A DNA stretch of 64,000 nt from WJKG01 sp964627305 (lineage in GTDB: Bacteria; Zixibacteria; MSB-5A5; GN15; FEB-12), in the NCBI GenBank assembly GCA_964627305.1, contig CAZVHP010000008.1:59227-123226 (forward strand), read 5' to 3'. The stretch's first letter is position 1; each line of letters starts with the position of its first letter. Of this stretch, positions 10,201 to 18,608 are shown one piece after another. Made by a program: the position numbers and the translations under genes. The notes below the pieces were generated by a model, which worked only from the letters and a program-made list of their open reading frames with translations, made no database searches and had not been told where the DNA came from.

Positions 10201-11039
10201 ACGGTCTTGCGCCCGTTGTCCATGATGCGATCAGCGACGGCCTCGGTCAACTCCTCGCCGACTGCGAAGAGCACTTCACCGGTTTCTTTGTCGATGATAG
10301 TCTCGGCGATGAAGGCGTCTTCGGGCTTGATGTCTTCCTTCTTTGTCAGATCGAAGCGTTTCGGCTCATAGAAGAGGTTCACCAGGTCTTCATCGGTGGA
10401 GTGTCCGAGGGCCCGCAGCAGAATCGTGACCGGCAGTTTGCGTCGGGAATCTATGTAGACGTACATGATATCGTTGATATCGACGTTGAATTCGACCCAG
10501 CTTCCGCGATATGGAATGATTCTGGCGGAGTAGAGCTGCTTGCCGTTGGGATGGGTGGAGCTATCGAAAAAGACGCCTGGGCTGCGGTGGAGCTGGCTGA
10601 CGATGACTCTCTCGGCGCCATTGATGATGAAGGTACCCCACTCGGTGATCAGGGGGAGTTCACCGAAGTAGACATCCTGCTCGATGATATCCTTTACTTC
10701 CTTTTCCTCGCCTTCACCCTGCCGGGATACCAGTCGCATGGTGACCCGCAGCGGGGCGGCGAAGGTCATGTTCCGCTCGCGACATTCGTCGATAGAGTAG
10801 CGGGTCGGGCCGAGATGGTAGCGCACGTATTCCAGCGAGTAGTTTCCGTGTATATCTTCCACCGGGAATATCTCGTTGAAGATATGGTGCAATCCCTGCA
10901 GTTCGCGCTTCTCGGGGGATATTTCGCGCTGCAGGAAATCGACATAGGACTGTACCTGGACATCGAGGAAGTTGGGCATTTCGGCGATGTCAGCCACGGA
11001 CCCGTAATGAAGCCGTTTCAGGAGATCTTTTTCGGACAA
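7269..11039 (-). CDS. rpoB: RNA polymerase beta subunit, TTG start
   Basis: Beta subunit of RNA polymerase. The 1256-residue frame includes the rifampicin-pocket region ([21 protein letters not shown], with the usual sensitive residues) and the C-terminal [15 protein letters not shown] and [15 protein letters not shown] blocks. The predicted start is TTG at 11037-11039, eight bases after a strong GAGGAGG. No closer ATG gives a full N-terminus. It follows rplL after a 282-base spacer with a strong hairpin. Confidence 0.99.
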   Translation of the reverse strand: [1256 protein letters not shown]

Positions 11040-11321
11040 AGTGATATCCTCCTCCCGGAATAGAGTACAAAAACGCCTATGCCCGATACCTCAGGAAGGT
11101 TCGGGTTAGGTCGAAACGCATATTCAAGCTGTAGGCTCAGGTGATCCTGCCATTCAATTACTCATTCTCTCCGTCGCACACTGTGGAGAGCTGCACATTG
11201 CAGTCAATACACCCAATATTATTTAGACACAGACAGGGGTTACTTCGCATCCTCACTGACAGAGATTCAACGAACCGGGAACCGAGCTGGTTCCCGGTTT
11301 GTTCGGGTTTTGCCATTTGGG
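11040..11321 (-). other. rplL-rpoB spacer with perfect 11-bp hairpin
   Basis: Bases 11273-11283 and 11289-11299 are perfect inverted repeats (AACCGGGAACC) around a 5-base loop, 23 bases after the rplL stop. There is no T-tract, so it is not a classical terminator. In E. coli the same spacer holds an attenuator and an RNase III site that set the ratio of L7/L12 to polymerase subunits; a similar role here is inferred from position. The rest of the spacer holds only the rpoB ribosome-binding site. Confidence 0.6.
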
Positions 11322-11711
11322 CTACTTGATGTCGACGACAGCGCCGACGTCTTCAAGCTTGGCCTTGGCCGCCGCGGCCTCATCTTTAGACACGCCCTCT
11401 TTGACTTTTGCCGGGGCACTCTCCACGAGGTCCTTGGCTTCCTTGAGGCCGAGAGCGGTGAGCTCACGGACAACCTTAATGACCTGGATCTTCTTGTCAC
11501 CGACGCCGTTGAGGACCACATCGAATTCGGTCTGCTCTTCGGCGGCCGCCTCGGCACCGGCACCGGCGCCGGGCATACCGGCCATCATGGCGACCGGCGC
11601 TGCGGCCTGCACATCGAATTTCTCCTGGATCGCTTTTGACAGATCCGCAAGATCCATCGCAGTCAATGCTGCAATCTTCTCAACAATTTCGTCAATAGCC
11701 GCGTTAGCCAC
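11322..11711 (-). CDS. rplL: Ribosomal protein L7/L12
   Basis: Stalk protein of the large subunit that recruits translational GTPases. The 129 residues show the N-terminal dimerisation part, the Ala/Gly/Pro-rich hinge (around residues 40-58) and the compact C-terminal domain with KIQVIKVVRELTALGLKEAKDLVE. The start codon is GTG. It lies downstream of rplJ with a 129-base gap. Confidence 0.98.
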   Translation of the reverse strand: MANAAIDEIVEKIAALTAMDLADLSKAIQEKFDVQAAAPVAMMAGMPGAGAGAEAAAEEQTEFDVVLNGVGDKKIQVIKVVRELTALGLKEAKDLVESAPAKVKEGVSKDEAAAAKAKLEDVGAVVDIK

Positions 11712-11840
11712 TGTACTACCTCACCAATTATAGGATTCCAATCAACAATTTTTTTCGCTGTATGGTCCGGGATTCATCTTCCCGATTGACCGGGACCTGT
11801 CAACCAGAAGCGTGGGAAGAGAAGCCTTGGGTAAGTCCCA

Positions 11841-12371
11841 TTAACTGCCTTCCTGAGCTTTCTTCTTATCCGCGAGGGCGTCGACTGTCCCCACGAGTTC
11901 CTGGAAGATGCCGTTGATCATACGGGCGACAGCCGCGATGGGGGACTCGATATCGGCCACCAGCTGCGACAGGAGCTGTTCTCGTGACGGCAGGTCAGCG
12001 AGGCGACCAAGTTGCTCGGCAGCGTACAGCTCGTTTTCGACCGAGAACACCTTGACCCGGGGCAATTCTCTTTTCTTGAATGACTCGTTGATGACCTTGG
12101 CAGCCGCGGCGGGGTCACCGTGGGCGAAAGCCACGGCTGTCGGGCCGCTGAGATGCTTGTCGATTCCCGCAATGCCCGCCTGGCTGACGGCCAGTTTGAG
12201 CAAGGTGTTCTTGGCAATCAAGTATCTGACGTCGCTTTTGCGCAGGTCTCGGCGCAGGTCAGTCATATCGGCAACATTGAGTCCCTGATAGTCGGTAACG
12301 AAGAAGGAGTTGGCGTTTTCGAATAGCTCCTTCAGCTCGGCAACCGCCTGGACTTTTTCCGGTTTCGGCAT
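11841..12371 (-). CDS. rplJ: Ribosomal protein L10
   Basis: Anchors the L7/L12 dimers to the 23S rRNA stalk base. The 176 residues carry the N-terminal rRNA-binding domain (MPKPEKVQAVAELKE, then YQGLNVADMTDLRRDLR) and a C-terminal helix for L7/L12. It starts with ATG 17 bases after rplA, so there is no room for the long L10 autoregulatory leader seen in some bacteria. Confidence 0.98.
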   Translation of the reverse strand: MPKPEKVQAVAELKELFENANSFFVTDYQGLNVADMTDLRRDLRKSDVRYLIAKNTLLKLAVSQAGIAGIDKHLSGPTAVAFAHGDPAAAAKVINESFKKRELPRVKVFSVENELYAAEQLGRLADLPSREQLLSQLVADIESPIAAVARMINGIFQELVGTVDALADKKKAQEGS

Positions 12372-12388
12372 TTTGTCCGCTCCTTTTG

Positions 12389-13093
12389 TTACTTCCTGAG
12401 GGCGGTAACGAGTTCCGCCCTGTCCAGCTTGAGTCCGGGGCTCATGGTCGAGCAGATCGAGGCACCCAGGAAGTAGGCTCCCTTGGCGGTGGCCGGTTTG
12501 GCCCGCATGATAGCGTTCAAGAAGGCCATGACGTTTTCCACGATCTTGTCTTTGTCAAACGACAGTTTTCCGACGGAGACGGCGACGTTGGCCTGTTTGT
12601 CTACGCGGAATTCGATCTTACCCGCTTTGAGTTCTTTCACGGCGTTGGCGATATCCATCGTTACCGTGCCGGCTTTGGGGTTCGGCATCAGCCCGCGGGG
12701 CCCGAGCACCTTACCGAGTTTGCCGAGCACTCTCATCATGTCGGGTGTAGCGACGGCGACATCGAAATCAGTCCAGCCGCCCTGGATCTTCTCGGCGAGA
12801 TCCTCGGAACCGACGAAGTCGGCGCCTGCCTGGGTGGCCTCCTCGGCCTTGTCTCCCTGCGCGAATACGGCGATCCGCACAGATTTACCGGTTCCGTTCG
12901 GCAGTGCCACCGTGCCGCGGACCATCTGGTCGGCGTGGCGCGGGTTGACACCGAGCCTGACGGCTACTTCAACCGACTCGTCGAATTTGGCGATTTTGTT
13001 GGTTTGAAGCAGCTCGACGGCCTCCGGAAGAGAGTACCGCTTTTCGCGGTCCAGCTTTTCGCGGAATGACCGGTATTTTTTGGAACGTTTCAT
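12389..13093 (-). CDS. rplA: Ribosomal protein L1
   Basis: Forms the mobile L1 stalk near the E-site. The 234-residue length and the blocks KFDESVEVAVRLGV, GTVALPNGTGKSVRIAVFA and GLMPNPKAGTV are typical. In many bacteria L1 also represses its own mRNA. It follows rplK by 87 bases. Confidence 0.98.
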   Translation of the reverse strand: MKRSKKYRSFREKLDREKRYSLPEAVELLQTNKIAKFDESVEVAVRLGVNPRHADQMVRGTVALPNGTGKSVRIAVFAQGDKAEEATQAGADFVGSEDLAEKIQGGWTDFDVAVATPDMMRVLGKLGKVLGPRGLMPNPKAGTVTMDIANAVKELKAGKIEFRVDKQANVAVSVGKLSFDKDKIVENVMAFLNAIMRAKPATAKGAYFLGASICSTMSPGLKLDRAELVTALRK

Positions 13094-13180
13094 TTAGTTC
13101 ATTCTCCCTGATGGCGTAACGTTTTCGCTACAGGTACAACCGAATGCGAATCTGGGAATTCGTATCGATAGTAATGCTGT

Positions 13181-13603
13181 TTACTTCACCTCAAGGCCCA
13201 TGCTGCGCGCGGTGCCTTCAACCATCCGCATGGCCATTTCGACAGAGGAGGCGTTGAGGTCGGTCATCTTCTTCTCGGCGATTTCCCTGACCTGGTTTTT
13301 GGTCACGCGCCCGACCTTGGTCTTGTTGGGAATTCCCGATCCTTTTTGCACCTTGGCGGCCATCTTCAAGAGCGTGGATGCCGGCGGTGTCTTGGTAACG
13401 AAGCTGAACGACTTGTCCTTGTAGACCGTGATAATGACCGGAGTGAGGATGCCTTTTCCATCCTGCGTTGCGGCATTAAAGGCCTTGCAGAACTCCATGA
13501 TATTGACGCCGCGCTGACCGAGCGCGGGGCCGATCGGCGGGGCTGGATTAGCCTGCCCGGCCTTAATCTGGAGTTTGATGAATCCTTCTATTTTCTTAGC
13601 CAC
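13181..13603 (-). CDS. rplK: Ribosomal protein L11
   Basis: Binds the GTPase-associated centre of 23S rRNA with L10. The 140 residues start MAKKIEGFIKLQIKAGQANPAPP, containing the Pro-rich thiopeptide-binding motif, and GPALGQRGVNIMEFCKAFN follows. The start codon is GTG at 13601-13603. It is 26 bases downstream of nusG. Confidence 0.98.
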   Translation of the reverse strand: MAKKIEGFIKLQIKAGQANPAPPIGPALGQRGVNIMEFCKAFNAATQDGKGILTPVIITVYKDKSFSFVTKTPPASTLLKMAAKVQKGSGIPNKTKVGRVTKNQVREIAEKKMTDLNASSVEMAMRMVEGTARSMGLEVK

Positions 13604-13629
13604 GAGAAATCACTCTCACTATGATTAAG

Positions 13630-14166
13630 TTACTTTTTTGCCAATTCGACCTGCAGAAAGTCAAGCTCGACGGGTGTCGGCCGGCCGAAAATCGATACCA
13701 TGACCTTGACCTTTCTGCGTTCCATATTGACTTCGCTGACGCTGCCAGAGAAGTCCATAAAAGGGCCATCGATGACCTTGACGGAGTCGCCGGTCTGAAA
13801 GGGGATATCGGCTACTTCCTCGGTGCGGCTGCGATCGATCTGGCCGACGATACGTTCGACCTCGGATCGGCGCAACGGCTGGGGAGCATTCTGGTTGCCT
13901 ACGAAGCTGGTGACACCGGGGGTGTTGACTACCAGTTCTCTGGTCTCTTTGGTCATCTCCATTTCGACCAGCATATAGGAGGGGAGAAACTTCTTGGTAC
14001 TGGTAGAGCGTTTGCCCTGTTTCATCTCGGTCACTTCCTCAGTGGGCACGAGGATCTGGCCGAACATCTCTTCCATACCGGCATTGATGATGCCGGATTC
14101 GAGGTATCGTTTGGCCTTGTTCTCGTGTCCCGAGAACGTATGAACTGCGTACCAGCGTTTGGCCAT
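13630..14166 (-). CDS. nusG: Transcription antitermination/pausing factor NusG
   Basis: Binds the RNA polymerase clamp and links it to Rho or the ribosome. The 178 residues comprise the NGN domain (MAKRWYAVHTFSGHENKAKR) and a C-terminal KOW domain (around FQTGDSVKVIDGPFMDFSG). I chose ATG at 14166; a TTG seven codons upstream would overlap secE and has no family support. A GGAGG lies 14 bases before the ATG, inside the end of secE. Confidence 0.97.
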   Translation of the reverse strand: MAKRWYAVHTFSGHENKAKRYLESGIINAGMEEMFGQILVPTEEVTEMKQGKRSTSTKKFLPSYMLVEMEMTKETRELVVNTPGVTSFVGNQNAPQPLRRSEVERIVGQIDRSRTEEVADIPFQTGDSVKVIDGPFMDFSGSVSEVNMERRKVKVMVSIFGRPTPVELDFLQVELAKK

Positions 14167-14176
14167 AGTCTGACTC

Positions 14177-14377
14177 TCAGCCTCCAAGACCCACTCCGAA
14201 GATCGCCTTGATCGCGAAGGTGAGGATGCGATCGACGATTCCGATAAATATGGACACTATCGTACACACCACGATGACGACGATAGTTGAGCCGACCAGT
14301 TCATGTTTTGTCGGCCAGGTGACCTTGCCCAGCTCGGCTCTGACTTCCTTAAGGAACCGTGTTACCTTTTCAAACAC
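14177..14377 (-). CDS. secE: Preprotein translocase subunit SecE, GTG start
   Basis: Essential single-span clamp of the SecYEG channel. About 66 residues: an amphipathic N-terminal helix with FLKEVRAELGKVTWPTKHEL, the SecE signature, then one membrane segment (STIVVIVVCTIVSIFIGIVD). A longer frame would run into tRNA-Trp, so the GTG at 14375-14377, 21 bases after the tRNA, is the best start. Its ribosome-binding site is weak. Confidence 0.93.
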   Translation of the reverse strand: MFEKVTRFLKEVRAELGKVTWPTKHELVGSTIVVIVVCTIVSIFIGIVDRILTFAIKAIFGVGLGG

Positions 14378-14398
14378 TTGCCACTCACTCGAGTTTTG

Positions 14399-14472
14399 CA
14401 GGCCAGGAGGGATTCGAACCCCCAGCATCCGGTTTTGGAGACCGGCGCTCTACCAGTTCGAGCTACTGGCCT
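14399..14472 (-). tRNA. trnW: tRNA-Trp (CCA anticodon)
   Basis: A complete cloverleaf: acceptor stem AGGCCAG/CTGGCCT, D-arm with GCTC/GAGC, anticodon stem CCGGT/ACCGG with loop CTCCAAA, and T-loop TTCGAAT. The 3' CCA is not encoded. It lies between tuf and secE. Confidence 0.97.
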
Positions 14473-14625
14473 GTCTGATTTTTCATGGCCCCGCCCGGCA
14501 TTACGTGTCTGGACGGGAAACGGAACCGACGCTGCCCCACGGCCGGGACAGTGTCGGTTCATTGATACTTTCTATTGTCACAAACTATCTGTCGCTGCTT
14601 AGCGGCCACCGATAGTTATACAGTC
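14473..14625 (-). other. tuf-trnW spacer with two strong hairpins
   Basis: Bases 14523-14560 form a long stem (GAACCGAC/GTCGGTTC extended inside by CTGTCCC/GGGGCAG in minus orientation). Bases 14583-14617 form a second (AACTATC/GATAGTT with an inner CGCT/AGCG) starting nine bases after the tuf stop. Neither has a good T-tract, so RNA processing or partial termination between tuf and the tRNA is possible. No rpmG (L33) gene, common at this place in other bacteria, is present. Confidence 0.5.
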
Positions 14626-15834
<1,209 letters not shown>

Positions 15835-15861
15835 AGCAGCGGAGCTCCTCCAATTCTTTTA

Positions 15862-15934
15862 AGCCCAGAACCAGGATTGAACTGGTGACCTCATCCTTAC
15901 CAAGGATGTGCTCTACCGACTGAGCTATCTGGGC
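15862..15934 (-). tRNA. trnT: tRNA-Thr (GGT anticodon)
   Basis: Cloverleaf with acceptor stem GCCCAGA/TCTGGGC, D-stem GCTC/GAGC, anticodon stem CATCC/GGATG with loop TTGGTAA, and T-loop TTCAATC. No encoded CCA. It lies just upstream of tuf in the same transcript. Confidence 0.96.
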
Positions 15935-15963
15935 TTATATATCGTTCTCCCAATTGCGCAGCC

Positions 15964-15984
15964 AAAAAAACAGGGCCTTCGCCC
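15964..15984 (-). terminator. Promoter-proximal GC hairpin with seven T
   Basis: On the minus strand GGGC-GAAG-GCCC is followed by TG and TTTTTTT, starting about six bases into the predicted transcript. A four-pair stem is short for an intrinsic terminator; it may act as an attenuator ahead of tRNA-Thr-tuf or be accidental. Confidence 0.3.
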
Positions 15985-15997
15985 AGATAAGATGACA

Positions 15998-16027
15998 ATT
16001 ATATACGGAAGGCCAACCCCTTGTCAA
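15998..16027 (-). promoter_or_regulatory. Perfect sigma70-type promoter for trnT-tuf
   Basis: Minus-strand TTGACA (16027-16022), 18-base spacer, TATAAT (16003-15998): both boxes match consensus exactly, as expected for a very strongly expressed tuf unit. Predicted start of transcription is near 15991. Confidence 0.85.
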
Positions 16028-16243
16028 GAGCTATTTTCCGGCGATTTCCGAAAAGTCGGGCCGGTCAGCTTTCTTCCTTGTTGCTGGCTTCCTGATCATT
16101 TATCGGTCATTTCGGATCGATTTTGAAGGAAAATTGTTCATTCTTTTCGCACGTTCGTGCTATAGTGGTCTTTTGTGGGCGGGCCTTTCGGCGGGATATT
16201 TGTCGTCGAGGCTGAGTGGGGATTGCCATCGGCGGCCGGCCGC
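16028..16243. other. Spacer between the trnT-tuf promoter and the lipoprotein gene
   Basis: Together with the promoter and leader this makes a gene-free stretch of about 310 bases. Apart from the palindrome GCGGCCGGCCGC next to the stop of the gene at 16244, I see no gene or clear signal. Confidence 0.5.
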
Positions 16244-16843
16244 TCAGGGCTGGTTGAGCTCGTCCAAGCGGAGTTCGAGGGAGTCGAGCGGGGGAACATT
16301 CCAGATGGCCCGTTCTGAGTCGGTAATGGCGGTGTCGACCGGGAATAGATAGTATCGGCCCGCGGAGTCGACATTGAACTGGGTGCCATATTTCTGCCGG
16401 TCTTTGGACATAACCAGATAGCGATCAAGTGTTGCGGCAACGAGATAGCGGGCATCCTCGAAGCCCTGTCGGGAGGCTTCCAGGGCCAGATAGTGGGCCA
16501 GCAGATAGCACTCGAGGCAGGTAGCGGGGTCGGCGTGCTGGAGGATCAGGGCGGCGTTGGACAGGTCTTCCCCGCGCTTGATGGCGCCGGCGGCCAGCAG
16601 CTCAAAGACGACCCGTCGGTGGCGCTGGTCTGTCTCGTGGATGATTGAGTAGTCCAGAGTGTCGCCGGTCCTCAGGCGCTGGTCCTGCTCAACCATCTGC
16701 TCAAGTTTGCGGGAGACGGAGGTTACTTGCTCCACCGGTTGCGGGGAGCGTTCCTCGATACAGGCGGTTGTGAGCACACCGATCAGCAACAGCCACAGCG
16801 GGCCGAGCCAGAAGCAACGTGCTTTCGGGTTGGTGTTTTTCAT
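16244..16843 (-). CDS. Lipoprotein of unknown role, DUF6624-like
   Basis: About 199 residues. The N-terminus (MKNTNPKARC, then a hydrophobic stretch ending in LTTAC) is a lipoprotein signal with the modified Cys near residue 28. The body, with LQHADPATCLECYLLAHYLA, DARYLVAATLDRYLV and KYGTQFNVD, resembles proteins grouped as DUF6624; that match is from memory and unverified. The ATG at 16843 was chosen over a TTG seven codons upstream. It follows tRNA-Gly by only 25 bases and may share its transcript. Confidence 0.75.
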   Translation of the reverse strand: MKNTNPKARCFWLGPLWLLLIGVLTTACIEERSPQPVEQVTSVSRKLEQMVEQDQRLRTGDTLDYSIIHETDQRHRRVVFELLAAGAIKRGEDLSNAALILQHADPATCLECYLLAHYLALEASRQGFEDARYLVAATLDRYLVMSKDRQKYGTQFNVDSAGRYYLFPVDTAITDSERAIWNVPPLDSLELRLDELNQP

Positions 16844-16868
16844 TCGTCGGTTATCCCTGGCCAAAGAA

Positions 16869-16941
16869 AGCGGGAGACGAGACTCGAACTCGCGACCAAC
16901 AGCTTGGAAGGCTGTGACTCTACCAACTGAGTTACTCCCGC
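16869..16941 (-). tRNA. trnG: tRNA-Gly (TCC anticodon)
   Basis: Cloverleaf with acceptor GCGGGAG/CTCCCGC, D-arm CTCAGTTGGTAGAG, anticodon stem ACAGC/GCTGT with loop CTTCCAA, and T-loop TTCGAGT. CCA is not encoded. Confidence 0.96.
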
Positions 16942-16954
16942 ATTGCAGGGTATA

Positions 16955-16983
16955 AGATTATTGGCGAGATGGGGCGCAGGCAA
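16955..16983 (-). promoter_or_regulatory. Probable sigma70-type promoter for tRNA-Gly
   Basis: Minus-strand TTGCCT (16983-16978), 17-base spacer, TAATCT (16960-16955); the start of transcription would fall about seven bases before the mature tRNA. Confidence 0.6.
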
Positions 16984-17144
16984 GTGTTTTCTGGTCGTAG
17001 GGGAACATCGCGAGGAACCAATCGCCTGAAAGGTCGGTTCTGGTGGTTAAAGTAGGGCTGTAGGTCGGAATCTCGCAGGTGGTCCGTCCGAGCGCGGGGT
17101 TGAGCATTCGCAGTTGAGACAAGTCGTCTTAGTCAGGAATGTAA

Positions 17145-18581
17145 GTGAACGAGCAATGGAGTCGGTGGCACACTTACCTGACGGTCGTTCTGCTTGTGGC
17201 CGTCGTCAGTTTTCCCTGGTGGCACAGCCATCCGGTGGCTGCCGACATGCCCATGCATACGGCTGTCGCCAAGGCCTTTGTTGAGTTGGTCTCCGGCGAC
17301 ACTCCGTCGGACTACCCCTATGAGATTGTCATCAAGGTTGGCCCGTATCAGGGGGCGCAATACATCCTCGCCCTGATTGTGGGCATACTGGGGCCGGAGT
17401 ACGGAGCCAAATCCGCACTTTCGTTGTACGCACTCCTTTCGGTTTTGGGCGTGGGGTACCTCGTCGGCCGCATCAATCCTTCGGCGACATGGGAACGCCT
17501 GGTGGGAGTGCCTCTGGCGCTGAATTACTTCTTTCACTGGGGTTTCTGGCCATTTCTGATTTCGTTGCCGGTAGCATACTTCGCCGCCGGATACGCGCTT
17601 CGGGTGTCACATCCGATGCGAGTCGTGGCATCCGGGAGCCTGCTAAGGCTGTTGGTCTTCCTGCTGCACCCCGTCACGGCTGTAATCCTGGGAGTATATG
17701 ACTTGCTGGCAGTCCTGCTCGGCATCTCAGATACAGATCGCTGGAAACAGCCGCGAAGATGGCGCTGGATAACTCTGTGTGGATACTGGCTCGTACCTGG
17801 ATTTCTTGCGGTGCTGGCGTTTCTGTTATCTGAGAGTACGAAGTCCTTTGCGGGGTGGGGTAGTATCACGAAGCAGGCGATTCAGCTTGTGCGACCGTTC
17901 TACATAACGCAGCACTGGTGGGAGGGGCTGGTTCCGTTCGCCGGCTGGCTTGCAGTTGCTTTGGCAATGGCTTTCATGGCGCTTCGTCAGCGCAGATGGC
18001 CGGGGATCGGGATTGCGGGAGCATTCCTGATACTCGTTGGCATAATGTTTCCGCGAGAGGCCTTCATGGGGGGATGGGAAATTGGGGCAAGGTTTGTTCT
18101 GGTGGGCGCGGTGGTGGTGACGGCCTCGTGGGCCACTGCGGCTGTCGCCGCCAAGCGAGCCGTCCTCCTGTGGATTGTGGTGGCAACGGTAGTGAACGTG
18201 GTTGCAGGCCACTGGATGTGGAACCGTCACAGCCCGTCACAGGAGCGACTAGTGGCCGCACTGTCGTTGAAGACCCAGGAGGCGATAGTCACGACAGACC
18301 TCGAGCGGCGCGCCAATCAGCCCAGTGTGGACTTCGGCCGCCATGCCGGTGTGTGGGCGTGGTGTCTGGGCATTGCTGGTGATGCCTATAACGACGTCGC
18401 CAGCCAGCGCACCTTTGGACCAGTCAGGCACCGCCGACTGCACCTTGACGCAGACTCAGCGGATCAGAACGAGCGGGTCGATATCCTCTACCATCCTTAT
18501 GGTACGGGAGGCATCGACAGCCTGATCAATGGTCAGCTTCTGTATCAGGATTCTATCTACACAATGTACCGGATCGAGTGA
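17145..18581 (+). CDS. Polytopic membrane protein, GT-C glycosyltransferase-like
   Basis: 478 residues with roughly ten hydrophobic segments spread from residue 10 to 370, then a soluble C-terminal part of about 110 residues. The first loop has an acidic motif after HPVAADMPMHT, a position where GT-C transferases carry a catalytic Asp, but no firm family assignment is possible by eye. GTG start at 17145 with AGGA six bases upstream. It converges with the glycosyltransferase at 18609, and only 27 bases separate the stops; a shared role in surface polysaccharide or glycolipid synthesis is inference. Confidence 0.75.
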   Translation: MNEQWSRWHTYLTVVLLVAVVSFPWWHSHPVAADMPMHTAVAKAFVELVSGDTPSDYPYEIVIKVGPYQGAQYILALIVGILGPEYGAKSALSLYALLSVLGVGYLVGRINPSATWERLVGVPLALNYFFHWGFWPFLISLPVAYFAAGYALRVSHPMRVVASGSLLRLLVFLLHPVTAVILGVYDLLAVLLGISDTDRWKQPRRWRWITLCGYWLVPGFLAVLAFLLSESTKSFAGWGSITKQAIQLVRPFYITQHWWEGLVPFAGWLAVALAMAFMALRQRRWPGIGIAGAFLILVGIMFPREAFMGGWEIGARFVLVGAVVVTASWATAAVAAKRAVLLWIVVATVVNVVAGHWMWNRHSPSQERLVAALSLKTQEAIVTTDLERRANQPSVDFGRHAGVWAWCLGIAGDAYNDVASQRTFGPVRHRRLHLDADSADQNERVDILYHPYGTGGIDSLINGQLLYQDSIYTMYRIE

Positions 18582-18608
18582 GTGTGCGGAGCGGTCGGCT
18601 TGCTGAGG

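Noticed and set aside
14167..14187. NusG extension from a TTG
   Set aside because: It would overlap secE by 11 bases and adds residues not found in the family; ATG at 14166 gives the normal N-terminus.
14378..14428. Longer SecE starting upstream
   Set aside because: The extra residues are the translation of the tRNA-Trp gene, so the start must be internal.
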